A stretch of 64,000 nt of DNA from contig CANGOA010000001.1 of assembly GCA_947455255.1 (NCBI GenBank), forward strand, positions 1-64,000. The letters are read 5' to 3'. A program made the position numbers and the translations under genes. Positions within the stretch are counted from its first letter, which is position 1. Every line of letters starts with the position of its first letter. The notes beneath the pieces are model-generated. The model searched no databases and was not told where the DNA came from. It saw nothing but the letters and a program-made list of their open reading frames with translations. The stretch comes from Flavobacteriia bacterium. GTDB taxonomy: Bacteria; Bacteroidota; Bacteroidia; Flavobacteriales_D; Crocinitomicaceae. This document shows positions 9,009-17,968 of this stretch, in pieces.

Positions 9009-10769
9009 TTATACTGAATAAATTTGTTCAACTTCTTTGTGATATTTTGACAAAATAATTTTTCGTTTTAATTTCAATGTCGGAGTTAATTCTCCACCTT
9101 CTACAGAAAATTCGTGATCTAATAAGATGAATCTTTTGATTTGCTCAAAGCCACCATAGTTTGAATTCATTACATCAACTTCTTTTTGAATTCGATCAAT
9201 AATTTCATTTGTTTGAATTAGTTCAATATTTGATAATTGAGAAATAGAATTTAAATGTTTATTATGAGCCCATTCCTTTATATAATTAAAGTTGGGGACA
9301 ATTAATGCACCAGGGAATTTCTGACCTTCACCAACTACCATCATTTGTTCTATGAAGCGAGATTCTTTAAATTTATTTTCCATGGCTTGTGGAATGATAT
9401 ATTTACCTCCAGATGTTTTGAAAATTTCTTTTTTACGATCTGTAATTTTTAAAAATTTTCCTTCAACAAACTTGCCGATATCGCCAGTATGAAACCAACC
9501 CTCACTATCTATTTCTTCAGCTGTTTTTTCTGGTAAATTATAGTATCCCATCATAACATTTGGTCCTTTTACAAGTATTTCACCATCTTCTGCTATTTTA
9601 ACTTGTACATCATGAATTAATGTACCAACTGTTCCAATACGAATTCCATTTTTAATACAGTTAACAGAAATTACTGGAGATGTTTCAGTTAATCCGTATC
9701 CTTCTAAAATAGTGATGTCAGCAGCAAGAAACATTTTTGCAAGTTTAGGTTGCAATGCTGCACTACCAGAAACTATTGCACGAGTTTCTCCACCTAATGC
9801 TTCTTTCCATTTTGAAAATATTAATTTTCTAGCTATTGCTAATTTAAAATTGTAAAAAACTGAACGATTTATAACATCATATTGTTCTCCAATTTTAACA
9901 GCCAAAAAAAATAATTTTCTTTTTAAGCCTGTTAACTCTTCTCCTTTTGATATTATTTTCTCATATACTTTTTCTATCAATCTAGGTACTGCAGTAAACA
10001 TGTGAGGTTTTACTTCTTTGATGTTTTCTCCGATTGTATCAAGTGATTCAGCAAAGTAGATCGCGCAACCCATATAGATGTAAAGGTAATGTAGCATGCG
10101 TTCATATACATGGCAAACAGGCAAGAAGGTAAGAACTCTCGAGTGTTCGTCACATGGCATTCTATCAACACATCCCATGACATTGGATAAAATATTATTG
10201 TGTGAAAGCATTACACCCTTTGGATTTCCTGTTGTTCCAGATGTATATATAATAGTTGCAAGATCTTGGTTTTGTATTACAGATTTTCGATCAACGATGA
10301 TTTCATCACTAATGTTTGTGTAATTTTTGTGAATTTCAAACCAATGAGGAATAAACTCCTCTTTTGTAAAACAAAATAAGAATTCCAAAACTGGTAGATC
10401 TTTTTTTAAATCATTGATTTTATTATATAAGTTTACATCTCCAACAACACAAAGTTTAAGTTGAGAGTCATTAAAAATATACTTATAATCTTCAGTTGAA
10501 ATGTTTGGATAAATAGGAACTACAATTGCTCCTATTTGTAATGAAGCAACATCTAACACGTTCCATTCGAAACGGTTTTGAGAAATAATACCTATTTTAT
10601 CTCCTGGATTTATACCCAAAGAGATTAAGCCCTTTGCTGTTTTTTTAACAAGGTTTATAAAATCTTGAGTAGAAATTGAAGTCCATATTCCAGTATGCTT
10701 TGTCGAAAACATTTTAGAATTAGGGAATTTTTCTAATTGATAATAGGGAATATCGAATAATCTTTTCAT
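9009..10769 (-). CDS. Long-chain fatty acid-CoA ligase (AMP-forming)
   Basis: The 586 aa protein is an ANL-superfamily adenylate-forming enzyme: P-loop-like IIYTSGTTGNPKGVMLSH (about residues 170-190), A5 motif GYGLTETSPV, the GWFHTGDIG motif with its conserved Asp, and the hinge D-R-K-K-E-I-F-K-T-S-G-G-K-Y-I. The arrangement matches long-chain acyl-CoA synthetases of the FAA1/FadD15 type, which activate fatty acids for membrane lipid use or beta-oxidation. It is probably membrane-associated but has no transmembrane segment. rsmG follows directly. The next gene upstream ends 55 bases away. The fatty acid chain length is inferred from the family only. Confidence 0.88.
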   Translation of the reverse strand: MKRLFDIPYYQLEKFPNSKMFSTKHTGIWTSISTQDFINLVKKTAKGLISLGINPGDKIGIISQNRFEWNVLDVASLQIGAIVVPIYPNISTEDYKYIFNDSQLKLCVVGDVNLYNKINDLKKDLPVLEFLFCFTKEEFIPHWFEIHKNYTNISDEIIVDRKSVIQNQDLATIIYTSGTTGNPKGVMLSHNNILSNVMGCVDRMPCDEHSRVLTFLPVCHVYERMLHYLYIYMGCAIYFAESLDTIGENIKEVKPHMFTAVPRLIEKVYEKIISKGEELTGLKRKLFFLAVKIGEQYDVINRSVFYNFKLAIARKLIFSKWKEALGGETRAIVSGSAALQPKLAKMFLAADITILEGYGLTETSPVISVNCIKNGIRIGTVGTLIHDVQVKIAEDGEILVKGPNVMMGYYNLPEKTAEEIDSEGWFHTGDIGKFVEGKFLKITDRKKEIFKTSGGKYIIPQAMENKFKESRFIEQMMVVGEGQKFPGALIVPNFNYIKEWAHNKHLNSISQLSNIELIQTNEIIDRIQKEVDVMNSNYGGFEQIKRFILLDHEFSVEGGELTPTLKLKRKIILSKYHKEVEQIYSV

Positions 10770-10824
10770 AATGTAATCTTCAAGGAACGAACTAAATATA
10801 ATTATTATTATTTTAAATTCAATT

Positions 10825-11856
10825 TTATTCCATGCTATATATTTTCTTTCCTTTTATAAATGTTGCATTTGAGTATACATTATTGTAGTCATGTGATTTA
10901 CTTAATGAGGTTTCAAAAATGGTGAAATTGGCATATTTCCCAATATTTAATGATCCAGATTTAGTTTCTGAAAAAGTTAAATAGTTTGACCAATTGGAAA
11001 TAGATTTAAGTATTTTTACAAAATCAACATTATTTAATTTGGAATAAACTGAAAGTTCATAATATAATCCATTTTTTGAACTTTTAGAGCCAAATACAAA
11101 TAATGATGGGTTGAATTTATTATTTTTATTTAATAAAAGGAAAAAATTGTTTTCTTCTAATAATTTAAAAGTATTTTTCTCACTATCATCCAAATTAAAT
11201 GCAAACCAACGATGATCTTTTTTGTAATCTTCTAATGATTTAAGGATAATAGAAATAAATTGTTTGGATTTTTTGAAATCAAGACCAATTTGTAAATTCT
11301 GATTTTTTGCAATTGCACAAGCTTCAAGAATTGCTTCAGGAGAATTATTTGAAATTGTAAATCCTTGAATATGAATTTTTTGATTTTTTATGGTGTTTTT
11401 TGCTCTTATAAAAGATACATTTTCTTTATTTGGAATTAAATTTATGTGCCAAATTAATTCCATTTGACTTGAATATTGTAATAGTTTTAATAGTTGATCG
11501 TTTGATACATTATGTACAAAAACTTCTGTTATGCCTCTTTCTAGTTGTTTTATTTCAATTTCTTTTAATATTTTTATGTTAAGAATTGAGTCAATTATCA
11601 AATTGCCTTCAGTAAAGTTTGGAGTGATTTCTTTTCCTTGTAAATCAGTAATTTCATCTGCACGATATTTATTTAAAATTTGTCGCTCAGGTCCGATTTC
11701 AATTATTTTTCCATTTTTAATTGCTATTGCATTCCCTGTTGAGTATGAATCATCTAAGCATAAAATTGCTGCATTATGAAAAATTAGGTCAACTTTTTCC
11801 CCTTTCATACAGCTACATAAAATCAATGTAAGAAATATTAAATACATGATTTTCAT
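10825..11856 (-). CDS. Degenerate amidohydrolase-like lipoprotein
   Basis: The N-terminus is a lipoprotein signal (LTLILCSC, predicted lipidated Cys16). The next ~50 residues match the composite beta-sandwich of YtcJ-type amidohydrolases (DLIFHNAAILCLDD, GNAIAIKNGKIIEIGP, EITDLQGKEITPNF). In active members the GK-x-x-x-PG-F is followed by D-x-H-x-H, which binds the metals; here the sequence is GKEITPNFTEGNLIID, so the His pair is missing. The C-terminus recovers the family pattern (GSLNIGKYANFTIF, normally G-x-x-GK-x-A-D). At 343 aa it is much shorter than YtcJ (~550 aa). It is therefore probably non-catalytic, perhaps a binding protein. Its start lies two bases after the stop of the membrane protein gene at 11859, indicating one operon. 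Confidence 0.65.
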   Translation of the reverse strand: MKIMYLIFLTLILCSCMKGEKVDLIFHNAAILCLDDSYSTGNAIAIKNGKIIEIGPERQILNKYRADEITDLQGKEITPNFTEGNLIIDSILNIKILKEIEIKQLERGITEVFVHNVSNDQLLKLLQYSSQMELIWHINLIPNKENVSFIRAKNTIKNQKIHIQGFTISNNSPEAILEACAIAKNQNLQIGLDFKKSKQFISIILKSLEDYKKDHRWFAFNLDDSEKNTFKLLEENNFFLLLNKNNKFNPSLFVFGSKSSKNGLYYELSVYSKLNNVDFVKILKSISNWSNYLTFSETKSGSLNIGKYANFTIFETSLSKSHDYNNVYSNATFIKGKKIYSME

Positions 11857-11858
11857 AG

Positions 11859-13154
11859 TTAAAAGAATTTTGATTTAATTTTCTTAAAGTCAATACTAAG
11901 TAAAATTATACTTAAAGTAAAGGGCATAAAAGGAGTTTTATATCTTACAATTGCTCCTAGAACAGGTACGGTTAAGCCAATCAATAAGGTTAATAAAATT
12001 GTAAAGTACAACCCAAAATACATTAATGGTAATTGTTCTTTTTGGGGTTTTTTAAAAAAGAATATTAGTAGTAGGATTAAAAAAAATAGAATTGTGTTTT
12101 CAAATGCTGAAAAACTAAAAAACACATTCTTTATTTCAAATAATGTTGGACGAAATAAACCGTTTAAAAATGCTTCTGGACAATTTTTTATATATGACCA
12201 TGCTGTATCATCTAAAATACCTAATTTAATAGTACTTCCAGCTTTAGTGTCCCTAGCTACATTGATAAAATCTTGTTGTTTGTATTTCAAATTTCCAGTA
12301 AAATCTAAGCTTGGATGTATTTTCTTTGCGTTAAAAGCTAAAGTGATAATTGAAAGATTAATAATTAAAAATGTCAAACCTATTTTATTTATTTTTAGAT
12401 ACTGAATCAGTACCCATGCTAAAATACTAGGAAGAAGTACAATAAGAACATATGTTTTGGTAATTGCTAATAGACCTAACGTTATTAGTATCAGAAAAAT
12501 GTATTTTATTTTATTATCTACAAGTAAAAATTGAGTAAATGCAAAAACAAACAAACCAATACCAAATAACAATATACTTTCTTTGAGAATACCAGACCCC
12601 CAAAATAATACTGATGGAATTAAGAAACATGCAATAATTAATTCTTTTTTTTGATTCTTAAAATGAATAAAAAAAGCCTTAAAAATACCCGTTAATCCAA
12701 TAAATGACAAAGTAGATAATACGAGAGTATGAACATGGTAGTAGCCAAAAGAAAATAAATAAATGACGGCGTTAAATCTTATTACAGTTCGATTGTCGTT
12801 AAAGATGTTACTTGAGTGCGGTTTAAACCAATAATTTGTTTCTAATAAATTATAGCGAATTTCAGATGATTCATTTTGTATGCCGAAAATTATTTTCCAA
12901 AATCGAAGAGGATTTATTTTGTATACATTCTCATATAAATATTTCGCATCGTCGAAATATTTAAATACGTCAGCAGTATTTCGATCAGTATAATAATATG
13001 TATAAACGTAATATACAGATACACCAACAATGAATTTTAAAGTAAATAAAATACTAAGTGTTTTAAATGATATTCCGGAATTTTTAAAAAAAGTCCATTT
13101 TTTTAGCATTAGTATGCTAAGCAAAAAATAAAATATGATATAGATATTTCCCAA
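11859..13154 (-). CDS. Multi-pass membrane protein, possible GT-C-like glycosyltransferase (paralogue 1)
   Basis: The 431 aa protein has about ten hydrophobic helices. It is a clear paralogue of the protein at 13189-14589: both have a Y-x-Y-T-Y-x-Y segment ending helix 2, then an acidic loop (DVFKYFDDAKYL here, DIYKYFEDGRQL there), FWxKPxSxxIxNDNxT, and a C-terminal PVLGxxVRYKxPxxP. An acidic first loop and a late R-Y-x-x-P segment are features of GT-C glycosyltransferases, which use lipid-linked sugars; this is inference only. The start appears to be TTG at 13154: residues 1-24 from this codon align without gaps with the paralogue's N-terminus, whereas the first ATG (13109) would remove half of the first helix. 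It sits 34 bases after the paralogue and two bases before the lipoprotein gene. Confidence 0.7.
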   Translation of the reverse strand: MGNIYIIFYFLLSILMLKKWTFFKNSGISFKTLSILFTLKFIVGVSVYYVYTYYYTDRNTADVFKYFDDAKYLYENVYKINPLRFWKIIFGIQNESSEIRYNLLETNYWFKPHSSNIFNDNRTVIRFNAVIYLFSFGYYHVHTLVLSTLSFIGLTGIFKAFFIHFKNQKKELIIACFLIPSVLFWGSGILKESILLFGIGLFVFAFTQFLLVDNKIKYIFLILITLGLLAITKTYVLIVLLPSILAWVLIQYLKINKIGLTFLIINLSIITLAFNAKKIHPSLDFTGNLKYKQQDFINVARDTKAGSTIKLGILDDTAWSYIKNCPEAFLNGLFRPTLFEIKNVFFSFSAFENTILFFLILLLIFFFKKPQKEQLPLMYFGLYFTILLTLLIGLTVPVLGAIVRYKTPFMPFTLSIILLSIDFKKIKSKFF

Positions 13155-13188
13155 GAAAGATTTCGTTTTCTAGACAAAGATACTTATT

Positions 13189-14589
13189 CTATTTTCGAAT
13201 GTATTTATGAATAAAACTTTCTATTTTGGTTTTGTCTAGTAATAATAACATACAAAAATATAAAAGTGGAAGAAGTGGAGCTTTATATCTTACCAAATTT
13301 CCAAGAACAGGAACTAACAGTCCTAAAAAAACAAAAGTTAGAAAAATAAATGTACCTATAGAAAATAAAATTATTTGTTGGTCAACATTTAATTTTTTAG
13401 TGAATATAAAAGTAAATAACAATCCTATTAGGAATAATAAGTTTTCAAAAGCAGGATAAATTGTCAAGAGTGAGTTTATTTCAAAAATATGAGGTCTAGA
13501 AAATCCATTACTAATGCCATAAGGTATACAAATGAAAAAATTAGACAGTTGACCATCCAATTTTTTTGTTGAAATTAAACTTTTTGCATTTGCTAAACGT
13601 GCTTCAAATTTATAATCTGCTTGTTTAAATCTTAACATTTCAAGTAAATTATAATTTTTTCCGAGTACATTTTGATTATAAGATAATTTATTTAAACGAT
13701 TGTATTCTTTTTGTTTTTCAACTTCTGTTTTGTTTTGGTAACTATATTTGATAGGATTGTGCGCTAAACTCCATGTTATGAAAAATATGATTAATAATCC
13801 ATAGGTTGAGATAAAAAATAATTTAACATTTTGACTATTTAAGAGTTTAATAAAAAGTACACAAATTATGGATGGAAACATGAATCCTAGAAGGTACGTT
13901 TTAGAAATTAATAACGTAAAACAGCTTATTATAAAACCGATAATATTTAATAGTTTAAATCTGTAATACAATTTTTTTGCGAAATAGAGTAGGAGTGCTA
14001 ATGAACAAAAAATAATTGTCTCTTTAAGTAATCCTGTTGTCCACAAAGCAATAGATGGAAGGAAAAATATAAGTATGAAAAATATTTTTTTTAATTCTAA
14101 AAAAGACGATAATGTTTTATACAACAATATCGTCGCAAAAAATGATAGAATACTAATATAAATAGTTGCAAGAACTAGTTGATTGTTTGAAATTAAATTT
14201 AGTAAGCTTGTTATAATAATGATTGTCTGATTGTCATTATAAATCCCATATGAATTTGGTTTTACCCAGAATTTCATTTCATGATAATAACTTATACTAT
14301 TTACACTCTTAGGTAAATTTCCTTTTAAAATTTCAAAATAATCTGCAGGTGATTTTTTTAAAATTATTGCTAATTGCCTTCCGTCTTCGAAATATTTATA
14401 AATATCACTAATCGATTTATTAGAATAATGATATGTGTAGATATACCAAATAGCGAGTCCATAAATTAACTTTATAATAAATGCAAAAATGATTAAAGGA
14501 AAAGAAATTTCATTAATTTTTAAATATTTGCTTTTATAAACAAGGAATATGCTAACTATAAAAAATAGTGTTATATATATGTATTCCAT
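13189..14589 (-). CDS. Multi-pass membrane protein, possible GT-C-like glycosyltransferase (paralogue 2)
   Basis: The 466 aa protein has about ten to eleven hydrophobic helices and shares its whole layout with the gene at 11859-13154, so the two arose by tandem duplication. Compared with it, this copy has a longer soluble loop (about residues 270-340, rich in N, K and Y, including NKTEVEKQKEYNRLNKL). Acidic loop 1 reads SDIYKYFEDGRQL and the C-terminal signature PVLGNLVRYKAPLLPLLYF. I know of no established function. The ATG start at 14589 lies 15 bases after a minus-strand -7 element (14604-14611), so this is the first gene of the 14589 to 10825 operon. GT-C membership rests on the loop acid and the R-Y-x-x-P pattern and would need structure comparison. 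Confidence 0.7.
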   Translation of the reverse strand: MEYIYITLFFIVSIFLVYKSKYLKINEISFPLIIFAFIIKLIYGLAIWYIYTYHYSNKSISDIYKYFEDGRQLAIILKKSPADYFEILKGNLPKSVNSISYYHEMKFWVKPNSYGIYNDNQTIIIITSLLNLISNNQLVLATIYISILSFFATILLYKTLSSFLELKKIFFILIFFLPSIALWTTGLLKETIIFCSLALLLYFAKKLYYRFKLLNIIGFIISCFTLLISKTYLLGFMFPSIICVLFIKLLNSQNVKLFFISTYGLLIIFFITWSLAHNPIKYSYQNKTEVEKQKEYNRLNKLSYNQNVLGKNYNLLEMLRFKQADYKFEARLANAKSLISTKKLDGQLSNFFICIPYGISNGFSRPHIFEINSLLTIYPAFENLLFLIGLLFTFIFTKKLNVDQQIILFSIGTFIFLTFVFLGLLVPVLGNLVRYKAPLLPLLYFCMLLLLDKTKIESFIHKYIRK

Positions 14590-14603
14590 TCGTTTCGTTT
14601 TTT

Positions 14604-14611
14604 CAAAGTTA
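14604..14611 (-). promoter_or_regulatory. Bacteroidetes-type -7 promoter element for the 14589-10825 operon
   Basis: On the minus strand the sequence reads TAACTTTG, an exact TAnnTTTG match, 14 bases before the ATG at 14589. No clear -33 TTTG is visible. The predicted leader is very short. Confidence 0.45.
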
Positions 14612-14694
14612 AAAAGAACTTTTTATTTCACTATTTTTTAATAACTCTGTGTATATTTTTATAAAATCGTAGTAAGTGTAAAGTAGTATATGCT

Positions 14695-14702
14695 TATTTT
14701 TG
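14695..14702 (+). promoter_or_regulatory. Bacteroidetes-type -7 promoter element for purL
   Basis: TATTTTTG matches TAnnTTTG and lies 20 bases before the ATG at 14723. It overlaps the upstream in-frame ATG at 14690, which supports 14723 as the real start. No convincing -33 element. Confidence 0.5.
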
Positions 14703-14722
14703 TTACTCTTAAAAACAAAAGC

Positions 14723-16960
14723 ATGGAAAGTACTTTACATCAAGAAGCAACAGTAGAGCAAGCAATAGAGCTTGGGTTACGCGCAGATGAATTTGAAATG
14801 ATTAAGAACATTCTTGGTCGTACACCAAACTTCACGGAAACCAGTGTATATTCGGTAATGTGGTCCGAACACTGTTCATATAAAAATTCTATTTATTGGT
14901 TAAAACAACTACCAAAAGATGGACCTCATATGTTGGTAAAAGCTGGTGAAGAAAATGCAGGGCTTGTTGATCTCGGTGACGGTATTGGATGTGTTTTTAA
15001 AATTGAATCTCATAATCACCCAAGTGCGTTAGAGCCATATCAAGGTGCAGCTACAGGTGTTGGTGGTATTAACCGTGATATTTTTACGATGGGTGCCCGA
15101 CCAATCGCTCAATTGAATTCGTTGCGTTTTGGAGATATCGATTCTGATCGTACTAAATGGTTGGTAAAAGGAGTAGTGAAAGGTATTGGAGATTACGGAA
15201 ATTCATTTGGTATTCCAATTGTTGGAGGTGAAGTTTTCTTCGATAGTTCTTACAATCAAAATCCTTTGGTAAATGCTTTTTCTGCTGGATTAATTGACAC
15301 TAAAAAAGTAATTTCTGCAAAAGCGAAAGGACCGGGGAATTCCGTTTACATAGTTGGTTCTGCAACAGGTAAGGATGGGATTGCTGGTGCTGCGTTTGCG
15401 TCAAAAGATATAACAGAGGATTCTGCTTCGGATTTACCATCTGTACAAGTGGGTGATCCATTCCAAGAAAAGTTGTTATTAGAAGCTACGATGGAATTGG
15501 CTGAAACAAATGCTATCGTAGGTATGCAAGATATGGGTGCTGCTGGGATTACTTGTTCTACATGTGAAATGAGTGCTGGTGGTGGTGTAGGTATGGATAT
15601 TTATTTAGATAAAGTACCTACTCGCCAAGAAAATATGTTACCTTATGAGATTTTATTATCTGAATCTCAAGAACGCATGTTGGTTGTTGTGAAAAAAGGA
15701 GAAGAAGCAGTAGTAAAATCAATCTTTGACAAATGGGATTTGCATGCAGAAGAAATAGGTATTGTAACTGATACTGGTCGTGTAAGATACCACATGCATG
15801 GTGAAATCGTTGGTGATGTTCCTGCTGAATCATTAGTGTTAGGTGGTGGAGCTCCTCAAAATCAACGTGAATATTCTGAACCTGCATATTTTCAAGAATA
15901 CAAAAAGTTTGACATTAATAAAGTTGAACAACCAGAAGATTTAAAAGAAGTAGCGATGTTCTTATTACAACATCCAAATATTGCTTCTAAACGTTGGGTA
16001 TATGAACAATATGACTCAATGGTTGGGACTAAAAATATGGTAACAAACCAACCTTCTGATGCAGGAGTTGTAAACATTAAGGGGACAAATAAAGCATTAG
16101 CGATGACTGTGGATTGTAATTCACGTTATGTTAATGCTGATCCAGAAGTAGGAACTATGATTGCTGTTTCTGAAGCAGCTAGAAATATTACATGTGCTGG
16201 TGGAGAACCTAGTGCTATTACAAACTGTTTAAATTTTGGAAATCCTTATAATCCAGAATCTTATTGGCAATTTGTAGGTGCAATCAAAGGTATGTCTGCA
16301 GCATGTTTAAAATTCGCTACTCCTGTTACTGGTGGTAACGTTTCTTTCTATAACCAATCAGTAATCGGTGGGGTAGAAGTACCTGTTTTCCCTACGCCTA
16401 CAATCGGAATGATTGGAGTATTAGCAGATAAATCTAAATTGATGACTTTAGATTTTAAACAAAAAGGGGATTTAATATTCATTTTAGGAGATACAGTAGA
16501 AGATATTGCTTCTTCTGAATACCTTGCTTCTTACCATAAGATTCAAGCGTCACCAGCACCTCATTTTGATTTAGAAAAAGAATATGCATTACACCAATCC
16601 ATCAAAGGATTAATTAATAATTCTTTTGTAAATGCTGTTCACGATTGTTCAGACGGAGGATTGTTTGTTACACTTGCTGAAATGTCGTTCCCAAGAGGAT
16701 TAGGATTTGATATTGTTACAGATTCTGAAATTCGTGAGGATGCTTTCTTATTTGGAGAATCTCAAGGAAGGGTAGTAGTTTCTTTGACTGAAGATCAAGA
16801 AGAAGCTTTCATTGAATATATGTTGACTACAGGTGTTAATTTTACGTTGTTAGGACACGTTACAAAAGGAAAATTTGTAATTGACGATGAGCATTATGGA
16901 TTCTGTCATGAAGCAAAAGACATTTATGATAATGCTTTGGCAATGAAACTTGAAAAATAA
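14723..16960 (+). CDS. purL: Phosphoribosylformylglycinamidine synthase subunit PurL (small type)
   Basis: PurL makes formylglycinamidine ribonucleotide from FGAR, ATP and ammonia in purine synthesis. The sequence shows [42 protein letters not shown], the second half repeat [10 protein letters not shown] and HDCSDGGL, in the order expected of the ~740 aa small PurL. It has no glutaminase domain, so it needs separate PurQ and PurS subunits, which are not encoded in this window. I chose the ATG at 14723 ([10 protein letters not shown]), giving 745 aa; the ATG at 14690 adds 11 residues and overlaps the promoter-like element. The gene appears monocistronic, with a strong terminator directly downstream. 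Confidence 0.95.
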   Translation: MESTLHQEATVEQAIELGLRADEFEMIKNILGRTPNFTETSVYSVMWSEHCSYKNSIYWLKQLPKDGPHMLVKAGEENAGLVDLGDGIGCVFKIESHNHPSALEPYQGAATGVGGINRDIFTMGARPIAQLNSLRFGDIDSDRTKWLVKGVVKGIGDYGNSFGIPIVGGEVFFDSSYNQNPLVNAFSAGLIDTKKVISAKAKGPGNSVYIVGSATGKDGIAGAAFASKDITEDSASDLPSVQVGDPFQEKLLLEATMELAETNAIVGMQDMGAAGITCSTCEMSAGGGVGMDIYLDKVPTRQENMLPYEILLSESQERMLVVVKKGEEAVVKSIFDKWDLHAEEIGIVTDTGRVRYHMHGEIVGDVPAESLVLGGGAPQNQREYSEPAYFQEYKKFDINKVEQPEDLKEVAMFLLQHPNIASKRWVYEQYDSMVGTKNMVTNQPSDAGVVNIKGTNKALAMTVDCNSRYVNADPEVGTMIAVSEAARNITCAGGEPSAITNCLNFGNPYNPESYWQFVGAIKGMSAACLKFATPVTGGNVSFYNQSVIGGVEVPVFPTPTIGMIGVLADKSKLMTLDFKQKGDLIFILGDTVEDIASSEYLASYHKIQASPAPHFDLEKEYALHQSIKGLINNSFVNAVHDCSDGGLFVTLAEMSFPRGLGFDIVTDSEIREDAFLFGESQGRVVVSLTEDQEEAFIEYMLTTGVNFTLLGHVTKGKFVIDDEHYGFCHEAKDIYDNALAMKLEK

Positions 16961-16978
16961 AAAAAACATGAGTGTTTC

Positions 16979-17013
16979 AAAGGGTGTCTTGATTGTTCAG
17001 ACACCCTTTTTTA
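16979..17013 (+). terminator. Intrinsic terminator after purL
   Basis: The arms AAAGGGTGTCT and AGACACCCTTT form an 11 bp stem with a 9-base loop, followed by a T run. The A-rich 5' flank may let it act for the convergent operon ending at 17011 as well. Confidence 0.85.
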
Positions 17014-17889
17014 TGCCGTTAGAATTTCTTTCAATTCCAATAATTCGTTGATTTTATCTGCTTTTCCAAGAGATTGGTATGAACTGATCAAATTGATTAG
17101 TAAGCGTTGAATAATGATACTATGTGCACAAGGTTCAAAGTAACCTTTTTCTTCTGGTAATTTTAAATCGGACAAAAAATTTCGAATGTCATTTTCATAG
17201 ATGATACTACCATCTGAGAATGCGTTTATATAAAAGAACACCCCATAGTTTGTTGTATTTCCCAATAATTGATTTACCTGATTTTCATCCATATAAGCAA
17301 GTATGAAATGATTTGGTAAGTTAACGCCGAAAATAGGAATGTTTAATGATTGTGCTATAGTACTATACAATATACTTAAACTCAAAGGATTTCCATGTTT
17401 TGTTTCTATTACTGTATTCAAATATGAATTTAACGGGGAATGATAATTTTTAGTATCACCTTTAAAATGATGAAGTCGATAAAATATTTTGTTTATTATT
17501 TTAACTTTCTCAAAAGCAGTTTGTTGGTCATTAATTTCCATCCAAACATCTTGTCTAATTTCATCGATTTTTGTACGTAGAATCGTTTCTTTTATACCTG
17601 GATATTGCCATTTACTAATGATAATCCATGCATCAATTAAATCTAATTCATTTGACTTTTTCCACAATTCTAATTCTAATTTGACTTGATTAAATTGAAT
17701 TTCATGGGTAAGTTGTTCTATACGTTGTTGGTGAATAGCAGTTATTTCACTTTCTTCCCAAGCGTTTTCTAAGTATGGGATTGCTTCTTTTCCGAAGGAA
17801 CGAATTTTTCCTTGAACATGAATAATTATTTCTTCGTCTGGATCATCGAGAAGATTGATAAGTGCTTGTATAGAATCTTTATTCAACAT
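17011..17889 (-). CDS. SirB1/transglutaminase-like family protein
   Basis: The 292 aa protein begins at the ATG at 17889 (MLNKDSIQALINLLDDPDEE); longer in-frame readings run into the moxR gene and add an unlikely hydrophobic leader. The N-terminal ~80 residues look like a HEAT-type helical repeat (DDPDEEIIIHVQGKIRSFG, EAIPYLENAW). The central part carries the SirB1 signature: Y-L-N-x-V-I-E-x-x-x-G-N-P-L-S-L-S-I-L-Y followed by G-V-N-L-P-N-H-F-I-L-A-Y. This fold is related to transglutaminases, but the catalytic Cys of active enzymes is not apparent in GNPLSLSILY, so a structural or regulatory role is possible. It is the last gene of the string from guaB, 79 bases after moxR. Confidence 0.8.
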   Translation of the reverse strand: MLNKDSIQALINLLDDPDEEIIIHVQGKIRSFGKEAIPYLENAWEESEITAIHQQRIEQLTHEIQFNQVKLELELWKKSNELDLIDAWIIISKWQYPGIKETILRTKIDEIRQDVWMEINDQQTAFEKVKIINKIFYRLHHFKGDTKNYHSPLNSYLNTVIETKHGNPLSLSILYSTIAQSLNIPIFGVNLPNHFILAYMDENQVNQLLGNTTNYGVFFYINAFSDGSIIYENDIRNFLSDLKLPEEKGYFEPCAHSIIIQRLLINLISSYQSLGKADKINELLELKEILTA

Positions 17890-17968
17890 ACTACAAAAGT
17901 AATATGAACATACCTCTTTAATTCTTTCTATAGGATTACTTATAAAATAGTAGTTGTTAATTCGAAGA

